Assembly: GCA_021292105.1 (NCBI GenBank)
Contig: CM037870.1
Coordinates: 11,705,353-11,769,352, forward strand
DNA from: Anadara kagoshimensis
Lineage: Eukaryota > Mollusca > Bivalvia > Arcoida > Arcidae
Reading direction: 5' to 3'
Length of the DNA stretch: 64,000 bases
The position numbers and the translations under genes were made by a program. The notes beneath the pieces are model-generated. The model was not told the DNA's origin. It saw only the letters and a program-made list of their open reading frames with translations, and searched no databases. This document shows, piece after piece, positions 48,370 through 59,259 of the stretch; position 1 is the stretch's first letter; the number at the start of each line of letters is the position of its first letter.

Positions 48370-48460
48370 CCAATGAAAATGTATCAGTAGGATATAAAAT
48401 ATATATTAAATTTCAAATCGTTGCCATTTATATTCTGTAGCTTTCTCAAAAGACAAAAAG
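48370..48460 (+). promoter_or_regulatory. Candidate promoter and non-coding exon 1 of gene 6
   Basis: CCAATGAAAA at 48370, atataaaata from 48392, and a likely first exon from about 48422 to 48460 ending acaaaaag/gtgagc. The intron 48461-48813 (353 nt) ends at the ATG-abutting acceptor. Same layout as gene 4, including a shared ctttctcaa-like string in the exon. Confidence 0.46.
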
Positions 48461-48813
48461 GTGAGCAAACTTAATACTCTATTGCAAAAACTCCATTGAT
48501 ATTTTTTCATTCTATGTTCTATTGATGCATCTAAGCTAAATTTGTACTGCATTTTTGATTGGCATAATTAATCATTTCAGTTAGTATTTATAAAACATTT
48601 AAAGAGTTTGGTTTTGAAAAAAAATTTGATAATGCAAAACTATATTTTTTATATACGGAAGAAAATGTTTCTTTGGAGAATTTCGTTATTACTTATATTC
48701 ATAAATTCCTGTACACACCTGATGCGACTTCATTTTATTTTCAATTTGATTTTTAAAACCTACACATCTTCATATCCAGTATTAGTAAATAATTTTACTT
48801 TTTATTTTTCTAG

Positions 48814-49815
48814 ATGACATCAAAACCAATATTAGTTACCCTGTGTATACTGTTCGTTTTGACTTTATTATCAAATAGTAAGTATTAGAATATTATATGT
48901 ATGCAGGCTGGTGTACATGCACGTGTTTGTTCGTGCATACATACGAATGTGTGTTTAAGTTGAATCGATTCTTCAGAAAATTCTATTTTGCAAATTTATT
49001 GCTCTTAGCTAGATTTTTAAGGATAATGATAAAGATTTGTAAAGTATGATGGCTGTTTTTCTTTCGGATCTTTTAGGTAGACTTTTAAACATCTATAACA
49101 TTTGCATTTGGCTAATATTACTGTTTTATAAATCCCATCAAATAAAATTTGCAAATTAAAAATGTTTTACATTTTTTTGTTTTGTTTTACCACTTAATTG
49201 GCAAATGGAAACAACCGCTTTTTAAAATTGGTTTGATAATAAACGATTGACCAGGAAAAAAACAATAATGCTACTTTCTAAGCTTTCGGTAAAAATGCCA
49301 ACATTTATGTTAGCTGTGAGATGTAATAATGCTATTTCAACGGCATATTGTTCATTAGGTTTTAAATACTCGTTTCAGGAACAGATTCAGCATCAAGTAC
49401 AATAGCACCAGAAACATCGAGCCCTACAACCAATGCTCCGGCTCCAGCGGCATCAAGTACAATAGCACCAGAAATATCGAGCCCTACAACCAATGCTCCG
49501 ACTCCAGCGGCATCAAGTACAATAGCACCAGAAATATCGAACCCTACAACCAATGCTCCGACTCCAGAGGCAACTGCTGATCCACCAGCTGCGACCACTT
49601 CAAGTGGCGGTGATCCAACTACAAGTGTTGAGACCTCAGCGCCAGGTGTTGATTTATCCACTGTAAGCGGTAGTGAAGGTGACAATAGCACCGGAACCAG
49701 CAACAGCGATGATACCAATAAATATGATGACAATAGCGCATCCGTACCTTCTGGGAGCATCACATGGGGTTTCGTTGTGCTTGTAATTTTCATTTTTATA
49801 CAAATAATTATGTAA
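48814..49815 (+). CDS. Gene 6: secreted Ser/Thr/Pro-rich mucin-like protein with three 20-residue repeats
   Basis: Coding exons 48814-48877 and 49379-49815, 166 aa. The ATG abuts a tttttctag acceptor; exon 1 is 64 nt, phase 1, donor gtaagt; the acceptor is cgtttcag and the split codon is Arg22. The leader is MTSKPILVTLCILFVLTLLS. Asn21-Arg-Thr spans the exon junction and could be an N-glycosylation site if kept after cleavage. Residues 26-85 are three near-identical 20-residue repeats (ASSTIAPEISSPTTNAPTPA type), 60 bp each. Then comes a Thr/Ser/Gly/Asp-rich acidic stretch with Asn-Ser-Thr, and the tail ITWGFVVLVIFIFIQIIM (149-166). Composition is mucin-like. A 195-codon reading on the other strand is a shadow of the repeat. 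The intron (501 nt) is the shortest of the set and free of visible insertions. Confidence 0.74.
49390..49569 (+). repeat. Three 60-bp coding repeats of gene 6
   Basis: Units 49390-49449, 49450-49509 and 49510-49569, each starting gcatcaagtacaatagcacc, with only a few substitutions between them. Confidence 0.95.
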
Positions 49816-50064
49816 AGTCGTGTCGTACAATTGAACAGTAAGCTCAACATTTCGAAGAGACACCGTATGATCAGATATACACATATCTGTGATGAAAATT
49901 GTCTAAATAACATATTATACAAACAAGGGTATAGCCAAACAACATTCATCTGCCTGCTTGACTTTTATTTTAAATATTGATTATGGTTCAATACACGTGT
50001 ATATATATGTAATTCACCTACATGCATGTGATAAAAACATGCAGTGTTTATTTATTAGCTGTAG

Positions 50065-50160
50065 ATTCTAACACTACCTATGTATTGGGTGGATGATCCT
50101 ATATGAATATTCATAATGAAAGGTCAAACAGACGGGTCAATGTTGTTTGCCTATAGCATA
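50065..50160. repeat. Half-copy of the small inverted-repeat element
   Basis: gattctaacactacctatgt, then gaatattcataatgaaaggt and gggtcaatgttgtttgccta; matches the gene 1 intron element and the piece at 39565. Confidence 0.5.
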
Positions 50161-50956
50161 CGTTTTGTGTTTGTTGTGAACAGTGCATAATTGTGCTGTA
50201 TGAAATATACCGATTTAGTTTTTAACAAAATTGACAACAGGTTTTTTACAAAAACATTCGTAGGAATAAACATTGTTCTTTTACATGGTTTTGCTACTAC
50301 TGTGATATTTTTTCTCTTATACTTGATTTCCTATACAGCTAATTATTTATGTACAGCAATAACGTTTGAATATTGTGCTTTGCATCTCTGCGAATAACGA
50401 TTTTTTAGTTAAATATATTTCACACTATGTTATACATTAACTAGGATGATTTTTGTCTTTATACCGCTTTTACAATGCCATAAATAAATCATTATACATC
50501 CTAAAACTGGTCATATCATTTCAAACTGTAAATCTTTACAGAATTAAATTGTTAAAATATCATTCTGCTAAACTTGAATGTTTTTCATCGATTGTTTTTA
50601 TCTTGAAAATTTTGAAAATTTTGAAATTTTAAAAAAATTCGAAAAATCAAGAAAACTGCATACATTTATATCATGAAGTAAATCTATGGCTGCAAAGTTT
50701 CAAAATTTTAATTTTATGGATGAAATATGACATGATGCATATGACAAATACAGATTTGTATTGCAACGTAAATCATAGTCGTTTAAAAGCACCTTTATAG
50801 CGTTTGAATTTATAATTAAATTATTTATTTATTAAATGTAATCGTATTTCGCATGTCTTATGACTTCTTTGTAGTTAAATAGAATTTAACGCGTGGTTTG
50901 AAATAAATGCATGTATAAACCACAACGTTTTGGATTCATTTATTGTGTTAGTGCTC

Positions 50957-51165
50957 GATTGTCGAAATTTGAACACTAAGCTAACGAATTAGTGCCGAAT
51001 CGGCAGCTCATGTTTACCACACGTTAGCTAGTTAGCTAAAACTCTACCCTGTTTTTTACTTTGGGGGGGGGGGGGGTCACTAGTTATCCATATCTTGACT
51101 ACTTCGACTCCTTTTCGTCAACCCTTATTAGCTTGTTTCACATCCTTACCAACTTAGCTCAGGGT
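50957..51165. mobile_element. MITE family T copy with a 14-G run
   Basis: ttgtcgaaatttgaacacta, gaattagtgccgaatcggca, to cttagctcagggtttaat. The G tract is at 51063-51076. Confidence 0.6.
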
Positions 51166-51239
51166 TTAATTTGGTAAAATATTTTTTAACGCCATAGTTT
51201 ATAAGTTTGTCACTTATATAGAAGCTGTCAGTTCTGAGC

Positions 51240-51665
51240 ATTGTACCTGCTTTTCCTGCTTATGATGATGTATTTGTTTAAAATACGCTATATGTTCGAA
51301 CTTGTTCCCACAACTGGTGAACGTTTACAACGCAGAAATCAGCTTACAAATGAATTTTACTCGAGGATATTGCAAGCCGAAGTTTATCAAGACCTTGAAA
51401 CAATCGTGGTCGACCTCACAATATAATTAATTTCAATCTGTATCAAATAGCACTTTCGATATATTCGACGTCCCATAGATACAATCATGTATCTTTTAAT
51501 CCTCAATTTTAATGTCACGCATAGCCAGTGTAGATAGCTCGACGAGAGAGAAGTGCTGATCCTTCCAAAGGGAAAATTCACGTTATTAACTTAATATGCC
51601 AATTTTCATAGTCTTTTCGATTGGGATTGTGATTTGGACATTGATCGGTATGTTGTGTTTGAATT
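51240..51665 (+). repeat. LINE-A fragment with coding remnant
   Basis: tgtacctgcttttcctgctt to tggacattgatcggtatgtt; a short second 3' end (gaaaatgaattggtatgttt) follows at 51680. Confidence 0.65.
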
Positions 51666-52119
51666 TTTGGACTGTGATTTGAAAATGAATTGGTATGTTT
51701 GTGTTTTGCAGTGGTACTCTATGTTTTAATATGCAAGGTTTGCCAATCCACAAGGGTGGTCTCTCAAGATAATATATTATTATGTGTTTATTGTTGATTT
51801 TAATATGCTTATAAGTAGGGTATATTGCATGTAATAAATACAGAAATCCATTTCTCAGCTACTCGCACAGTGGTACAAGAGGGCTTATATTATAAGCGAA
51901 ATATTCTTGACTAGCATTATACAAACATCATAATAATAGTGAATATACATCTATAATTGTTCTCAAAACATATAAAATATGCATATATAAGTATATTTAA
52001 ATTAACTTACAGCAAGACATAATTTATACACTTGTGAGGAGGAGTTGTCAATCATTTTGTGTTCTGTGAGAACGGTTTATATTGTTTAGGGTAGGGTACA
52101 TGAATAGAGATATGATAGA

Positions 52120-52290
52120 AAATAAACATATTGATCAATGTCGAAATCACAATCCAAAAGTAAAGTCATAACTTTGAAACCAGCATATTAAGTGAAACAA
52201 GTGAACTTTCACTAGGAAAGTGAAGCCGGGTGTTATGGAAGAATAAGTACCTTCTAGTTAGCTCGTTACAACCGCCACCTGTGAAATAAT
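52120..52290 (-). repeat. LINE-A 3' fragment
   Basis: aaataaacatattgatcaat to tacaaccgccacctgtgaaa. Confidence 0.6.
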
Positions 52291-52790
52291 CAAAACAAAC
52301 ATACTAATCCATGTCTGAATCAGAATAGAAGTAAAAACTTTGAAACTGACAAGTTAGGTCAACACGTGAACTTTCACCAAGGACGTGAGGCCAGGTGTTC
52401 CGGAATGGTAAGACCTTGCTGTTTAGCTAGCTACATTTGCCACGTGAGTAATCTAAATTGAGTAAAAGGAATATGGAGTTATTGGACGTCAAATATACCC
52501 AGGGCAATCATGGACACAGACATCAAACTTATCATCAATACTGTGAGGGCAGCCATAGGGCCCTGATAAGCCTAGGCTTGCAATACCCCAGGGTCAACAA
52601 TTTATTTGTTAGCATCTTGCTCCGGTTGAGAGTCGTTGTATAAATTAAAATTCCCATAGTGGAAACAAGCTTTACCATAGCGTATTATTGGGAAACAAAT
52701 AAATACAGGATAAGCAGGAAAGCAGGTACATGTATACTGCTGCATAGAAAAGGAAAGTTGTCAATAGAAATATTGAAGTCATCACATCAC
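52291..52790 (-). repeat. LINE-A fragment with coding remnant
   Basis: aaaacaaacatactaatcca to acaggataagcaggaaagca. Inserted next to, or duplicated with, the preceding copy; a few extra bases (gttagcatcttgctccggtt) interrupt it. Confidence 0.72.
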
Positions 52791-53434
52791 GTTTGGCGTA
52801 CAGTTTAAAATGTAGCCTTTCGTGGGAGTCATAATTGAGGTACATGTCTTAATATGAAACAGAATCATTCGCACCTGTTATTTCAAGCTCGTTAGGACAG
52901 ATGACTTTCACATAGTCTCCAAATTTAGGATTGTAAAGACTCAAGTTTGTATACCGATTGTTTGCTGGAAAATTATATTTCCAAACTGGACAAATTGTCT
53001 AAAGATGTTGATCCCATTAAAAGAAGGAAATTTAGAACCGAAAAACATGCAATTGGCAACTGCAAACACAATCAAGAACACAAAGCAATGTAAACTAACG
53101 ATACAAATAAATCATAAGATTTTATTTTGTTCAAAATGTTTCATTGTGACATTTTATATTTTTTCAATTGAAATTACAATAAGAGAAGGATACAAATGGG
53201 AGTGTTTTCAAACCCTTTTGTGGTTTCAAAACATTTGAAGGGTACTCGACAATAATCCTAATGTTATTTTATAACCTCTTTTTCCATTAACACTTTTAAA
53301 GTTAAAATAAGCCAATTTGAAATAAAAGATACGATTGGTTCTTCTTCATATTTGGATTTACCTTAATTATAACAACCGTCGATACATTTGAAAGTATGTA
53401 ACAAACTTTATAACTTTAATATTTTTCTTTTTTT

Positions 53435-53880
53435 ATATAGTACAGCAATATACTCGTAGCTGCATCTCCTGATTATCATCGGGTGTATTTGTTTCATAGT
53501 TAATAAGATATAATAAAAACGTTGTCTCCACTACTCATATTTTATATAACTAAACAAGATGCTTACAAAGGAGTTGTTAAAGACGCGGGTATATTGCAAG
53601 ATTTTGCTTCTCAAGGCTTTCAAAAATGTTTAATTGGCGTCATCACAGTATTGCTGATAAGTATGTTTTCTTTGTATCTAAAACTTTCCTGGATATATTT
53701 GACTCTCCATAGTTCCATGTTACGTTTATTCTCATTGTTGATTACAAGTGTTGAGAGTGTGGCTAGTTAACAGGAGATTTTATTTCCTTCTGCAGAACCC
53801 GGTCTCACTGCCCTGGTTGAAGTTCACTTGTTTTTACTTTGCTTTTTTAGATTGTGATTTTAACATCGATTAGTATGTAA
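53435..53880 (+). repeat. LINE-A fragment with coding remnant
   Basis: tacagcaatatactcgtagc to ttaacatcgattagtatgta. Confidence 0.65.
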
Positions 53881-54084
53881 CTTGGTTTTTGTTTTGAGTA
53901 TTAAGTGGTCTTAAGTATTACAAAGTCTGTCTGTTCGCTCCTCACTGTTTGTTTTCTTTAGAAACTTTGGTTACTTATATTAGTGAAAGACTGTGACGTT
54001 TATCTATTACACTAAGTCATTACTTCACCATATATACATATCATGGTTATCTGACGCCGCGTAAGTCCATGTTTCATCCATTTT

Positions 54085-54275
54085 CAATTTTGATTATACA
54101 CGTGGCCTGTGTAGCTAGCTAGACAAAGGATGTCCTTAACTTTCCGGGAAAACAGTCTCACCCCTTTGGTGGAATTTCACTTTTATCACTGAATATGCCA
54201 GTTTTCATTTTTTTTATTTTAGTTTTACGACTGTAGTTAGGACATGGACCGGGATATGTTGGTGTTTTGAATTCT
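54085..54275 (+). repeat. LINE-A 3' UTR fragment, diverged
   Basis: acacgtggcctgtgtagcta to acatggaccgggatatgttg. Confidence 0.55.
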
Positions 54276-54500
54276 ATATCCATTTTTAACAAATCAGGGT
54301 GGTGGGTGTACAGGTATAAACGGCGAGATTAAATGGATTTTCTACTGTTAGGTAAAGACTTACTGGGCATGGTCACACACATATAATTAAACCCTATCAT
54401 AGACAGGCGCCGGGAATTCCGAGGGTTTAAAATAAATCGACATATCAAATTCTGATAACAAAATTAAATTAAGTATCGACCCTGGTAGCATTTACAATAC

Positions 54501-54712
54501 AGATCTGTCGAAAGTTTAACACTACGCTAAAGAACCATTTCCGAATCGGCAACATGTCGTAGCCCCTCGTTAGTTTTATCTATACAGCTTTTCTGCAGTT
54601 GCTATCTCTCTTAGCAGTTTTTGGACCAATATCAATCCATATATCGGCCATTGGGCAGCTGGATTTGACTCCCTTTTTGTTAGTTCAGTGTTAAATTTTC
54701 GACAGGTCTGTA
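54501..54712. mobile_element. MITE family T copy
   Basis: agatctgtcgaaagtttaac to gtgttaaattttcgacaggt; one of the two best-kept full-length copies. Confidence 0.7.
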
Positions 54713-54899
54713 CTATAACTATACATCCCGTTATCATTTATATTGCAGTATCACATTATATATGTCTACTGTGGAAGTTTGAATTTACTTAACCATTGAA
54801 CTACTGCGTGTTATTTTGTTGGCTTTCCACAGTATCTTAATGAAAGTAATTTAGCACTATTAACTCAATTTCTAGACAGTTAGTTCAATGTAAAAAAAA

Positions 54900-55275
54900 T
54901 TTTCAAATAAAAAACAAACTTTACCAACCCATACAAAAATCACAATCCTCATACAAACTAAAAGATAAAATAAAAAGTTTGAAAGATGTTAAATTAAGGA
55001 AATAAAAAAGAAAGAGTCAGGTGCTACGTAAAAGATTTATTTACATTTCCCCATTCCAGATAAACACAAAACAGAGAGAGAGAGAGAGAGATAATCAAGC
55101 ATATAGACCCATGTAATACAGGTCATAATTGAAAATAGTAAAATAAAGACTTGAAAACTGACAAACTAAAGTGAATACTCCGCACTGAACTTCAAACTCG
55201 ACCATGGAAGTTAGGCCGGGTGTTCCGGAAGGTTAAACACCTCCTGTCCGGATAGCTACACCCATTACGCGTAAA
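54900..55275 (-). repeat. LINE-A 3' fragments, diverged, with (GA)n
   Basis: Two starts (aaaaaacaaactttaccaac at 54908, atcaagcatatagacccatg at 55094) around agagagagagagagag; the second reaches ccgggtgttccggaaggtta. Confidence 0.5.
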
Positions 55276-55439
55276 AGACTTAGATTGCTATTATTAAATC
55301 TTAAGCTTAGTCTAGTAACCATAACATGAGAACTTTTTTCAAGTGCCCCAGCCTATCTTAAATACCAGTGTTACAATGACACTGTATTTTGAAACTTAAA
55401 ATAATTTCTTCTTATGTATGAAACGAATGGTTGATTGAA

Positions 55440-55700
55440 AGGATTTAACGTCCAAAGCAGTGCGCTTATCAAGGGAATGTGCGCGAAGGGTTCTTTTGCG
55501 TACATCACCTACCGCAACACGAGGTATTTATTCGAAAAAAAAAACCCCGTGGCTTACTCAGGACAATGTGCACGAAGTGTTTTTTAGTGTGCAACGCCTA
55601 CCGCAAAATGGAGCACCTCTTTGGGAAAACCCTTGACTTTCTTTTCTAAATGTCGAAATGCTTGTTGAAATAGCAGTCACTGTCATTTTTCCAAAAGCCT
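55440..55700 (-). mobile_element. SINE body fragment, partly duplicated
   Basis: Two half-copies of the same body segment in direct order (acctaccgcaacacgagg near 55508 and gcctaccgcaaaatggag near 55595), with no tRNA head. Immediately left of the 3.07-kb TIR element. Confidence 0.55.
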
Positions 55701-56489
55701 ATAAGCTCGGGCGTTATACCTCTCCTGACAACACTTTATATATAAGAACAAATCCTTCAGAAGAGGTCCATGATAAATTATATGTTATTGTTTTTAAATG
55801 AACCTGTAATATTTTATTCTTTCTACAACACTCACAGTGTATGAACGGAACTGTACGCAAAAAGGTAGCTACTGTTCGGCGAAGCGAGAGACAATGAGGT
55901 CAACGAGTAAATTGTTTCTTATTTTCTTGTTGCGCAAATAGCAACTCGAAATCAAATACGGTAAATAAGCAGTTGTTCTCTATCTTCTTCTTGGGCGTAT
56001 TTGTATGTTTTAGAATCTCAAAATAAATTAAATATTCCATTAAGAACAGTCATGAACACGTATTTGAGCAACGCTGGACCTATCTAAAATATAGATTTAT
56101 GCTTATTCAGTCGAAAATATCCGAGAATTTTAAAATACATGATGAAAACAAACCTTTTTTTCAATTAGTCTATATAGTTACAAAATCTACTTTGGCACAG
56201 AAACATATAAAATATTGATTCAAACGACCTGACTGACAAAATGTTACTGTACCGGTAGTTTATATTTTGTCTGTACCGGTAGTGAGTTTCTAGTAACAGA
56301 AAAACTGTACCGGTAGTTTTTATTGTGATACTTTAACTTCAGTATCTCTGGGATACTGGGGAAATTTCTCTTTTTCCAGTCAGAGATTTTTAGTACTTTT
56401 ATGCTTATTATGCTACCATATGATTTTATCTAATTAATTGTATAAGTATTATGGTAATACAGCCACCACTTCCTTTTAAACATAACCCC

Positions 56490-56712
56490 TGTGGTAGCTT
56501 AGTTGGTAGAGTGCTCGCTCCGTAAATGGCAACCCCGACCAAGTCTGACCCAAAACTTGGAAGTGGGAAGTGACTGTTTTTTCGCCAAGCACTCGGCATT
56601 ACGAAATGAAAGTCACGGTTTTTTGGGATGGGAACTTAAAATAAACGAGGTCCCGTGTCATGGTAGGCTTGGCGCGATAAAGAACCCTGTTGTAAATTGC
56701 CATCAGTGCAAC
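56490..56712 (+). mobile_element. tRNA-derived SINE
   Basis: tRNA-like head gtggtagcttagttggtaga (Pol III A-box region), then a body with gccaagcactcggcatt, gaaagtcacggtttttt and caacgcacag. The same body recurs reversed at 7240-7600 and 55440-55700. Confidence 0.7.
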
Positions 56713-57024
56713 GCACAGACAAAATTTATGCACCTTTACCTATAGCTAGCGATTTCTTGATATAAGTGAAATATTCATGACTGGGACGTAGAACACATTT
56801 ACTCAACTTAACTCCTCTTAAACTTGTGATATTGCTTTGGCCAAAAAAGATTGTCTTAAAATAAAATACTTGGTTTCTTACCATTGTTGTTACTGCAAAT
56901 AGTCTTCATACATTTTTATCTTTTACGACATTGAGCTTGAACTTGAGTTTAAAACTACTCGCACCTTAAAGTCGCCCTGAGTGTGCGCTAGTACATCGAA
57001 AACCATAAACTTAACTTAATGTTC

Positions 57025-58030
57025 TCTGCGCCAGAAGGTGCACAAGGCCTCAACGCTATCCTTCCATTTTTGTCTGTCCTTCGTTGTTGCTTTGGCCATC
57101 TACTCCATCCAGCAGCTGTTCTTTCCTTTTCCGTTGTTCTCCTCCATGTGGACTTAGGTCTTCCTTTTTTTCCGTCTGGCTGCCCCCTAGTGTTGTCTTG
57201 CAGTCATTTGTTCCCTCTTTCCTTAGTATGTGTCCGAATCAGTTCCACTTTCTTCTCCTGATCTCATAGCTTATGTTGTTAAGCTGTTTACAATATTTTT
57301 TTCATTAAGTATTTTCTGTTGCCATCTTATTCTTAGTATCCTTCTGAGGCAATATGTTTGGAAGCTGTTTGTAAGAGGTGTTCATCTTTCTTCGTTCTTT
57401 TCCACGTTACTGGTCCTACTAAGGTCTTAAATATGTGCATCTTTGTATTTTTTCCAATGTTTTTGGTGTTCCAAATCCTTCTAAGTTTATTTCTTTGAAT
57501 TTAATTTAAGCCATATCCTTGATGCCTCTTTTTTTCTAGTCTTATCATTCAGGTCTTAGAATTTGGAGGATAAAAGTGCTATATCTTCCGCAAACCCAAG
57601 ACCTAACAATAATGTTGTAAAGTCACTTCTTATTTCTCTTCTAACTCCATTTGTTGTTTTCTTTATCATCCAATTAGAAAGAAACCCTGACAATACACAT
57701 CCCTGTTTTACACCACTTTTAATTGCCAACCACTCTGACGTTTCATTTTCTTCAATGACAGCACATTCGAATCATTTATACATCCCTCTTATAGCATTAG
57801 TGATTTTAGTTGGAAACCCATAGTTCTTCGTTATCGTCCAAAGGGTCTTCCTGTGCACTGAGTCGAATGCCTTTTCAAAGTCCACAAAGTATGTGTATAT
57901 TGGAGATCTGAATTCATTTGCTTGTTCCAGTATTTTTCTCAGGATGCTCTGTTGTTACTCTCCCTGATCTAAATCCTGCATATTCCTTCTTGAGTCTCTT
58001 GTCCACTCCTGTCTAAATCCTTGCAATGAC
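57025..58030 (-). pseudogene. Degenerate non-LTR reverse transcriptase fragment
   Basis: On the minus strand, with frame changes and stops, one reads ILRKILEQANEFRSPIY, then VDFEKAFDSVHRKTLW (57840-57887), GVKQGCVLSGF (about 57680-57712), FAEDIALL (57574-57597; usual motif FADD, so a catalytic Asp is changed) and a C-terminal region with WRRTTEKERTAAGW and KDRQKWKDSVEALC near 57025-57160. These are motifs of an endonuclease/reverse-transcriptase LINE distinct from the L1/Tx1-like one. The copy is old. It lies inside the 3.07-kb TIR element. Confidence 0.8.
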
Positions 58031-59043
58031 CATACAGCTAAATTCCTTGCTAATGACTGATAGTAAACGCACTAGCAAATCTCACGCATATAGATTAATT
58101 CTCAGAGGGTAATAATCTTGTTCTCGTCGCGAATAGTAGCTTACGTTTAATAATATTTCTATATTATAGCTATCACCCCCTCAGTTCCTGCAATATGGAA
58201 ATTTGAGTAATAAATTGCCAAAAAACACGCTACAGTATACGATATATTTTAATGCAATTGCAAAATGTACTAAAATTAAGGGGCTATTGGTCTTTAATAT
58301 TGTCCATAGCATATTTTGCTTCAATAGAAAAGCATGATTTATAATTTATAATTGAATTACAAAAATTTCTAGTATCAAACTGAAAATTCCATCTAACTCG
58401 CATGGATGGCGTGGAAGAGAAAAGTAGCTACCGGTACAGAAACAATACAGATGTTGAAAACTACCGGTACAGTTCTAACTGTCGACCACGGAAGGAAAAC
58501 TTGCTTTTTTCAGTGTAAATACGAGTTTTGTAACATTCTGTACAAGCGTTAGGGAATCTAATAATATTTTTCTACATATAGGTACTGATAATGGAACATA
58601 CAATGTGAAATAATACGTATTTTACATCATTTAACTAGAAGTGAGAAGCCCACGGCTCGACGTTTGATGATGTTCATCATCATATTTATTATATAAGTTG
58701 ATACTTTTCTGAGAGCATATGGCTACCACTAAAGCTTTATATAGTGAAGATGGATTAAATAAAAGGGATAAACTAAATTCATTAAAATTGAGCTAGAGAG
58801 ATAGATAATCAACAACCTCGTGTCTCCCGATACACCTTCTTCTCGCTTCGACGAACAGTAGCTACCTTTTTGCGTACAGTTCCGTTCATACACTGTGACA
58901 CTTTTGCGTTAAAAAAGGACCTTTTATATTTTATTCAACAGATAGACACTCTATTGATTAGGTGTTTGTTATGTAAAACTTTTATTATTTATGATACCAA
59001 TAAAATTTGAAATCTTAAAAAAATCTTAAAATTATCACAGTAC

Positions 59044-59258
59044 ATGTCCGTCAAAAGTTTAACAATAACCAAAATAATTAGTGCCGAATCGGCAGCTGAT
59101 CTCGGCCCACTTTAACCGTTTCTAGCAGCTTTCCAGCTTTATACTATCTATCTCTCGGCATCTTTTTTGGACACTAGCTAGCCATATTTTAGCCAATCGG
59201 CAGTTGAGCTTCGAATCATTTTCGTCAGCTCAGTGTTAAACTTTCGACAGGTCTGTAC
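59044..59258. mobile_element. MITE family T copy
   Basis: gtccgtcaaaagtttaacaa, tagtgccgaatcggcagctg, to gtgttaaactttcgacaggt. Confidence 0.7.
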
Positions 59259-59259
59259 T

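Larger units (their letters stand above)
55833..58897. mobile_element. 3.07-kb element with 57-bp terminal inverted repeats
   Basis: The left end CACAGTGTATGAACGG... (55833-55889) is matched by its reverse complement ending at 58897, 57 bp with one mismatch. Both ends are flanked by ACACT (55828-55832 and 58898-58902), a candidate 5-bp target duplication. Sub-terminal ctgtaccggtagt motifs occur three times on the left (56249-56325), with two inverted copies on the right (58427-58475). No transposase is seen; the interior holds a SINE and a degenerate LINE. Probably a non-autonomous DNA transposon loaded with later insertions; superfamily unknown. Confidence 0.75.

Noticed and set aside
1824-49815. 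Peptide toxin or defensin family (constant leader, variable body)
   Set aside because: Mature parts have no cysteine framework and keep a hydrophobic tail; they look like tethered mucin-like proteins rather than released peptides.
49362-49949. 195-codon open frame on the minus strand
   Set aside because: Antisense to the 60-bp repeats of gene 6. The sense frame has a signal peptide, splice sites and tail; this one does not.
56490-56560. Functional tRNA gene
   Set aside because: A-box and D-arm-like start only; no acceptor pairing or T arm, and the same head is joined to a repeated body. It is a SINE.
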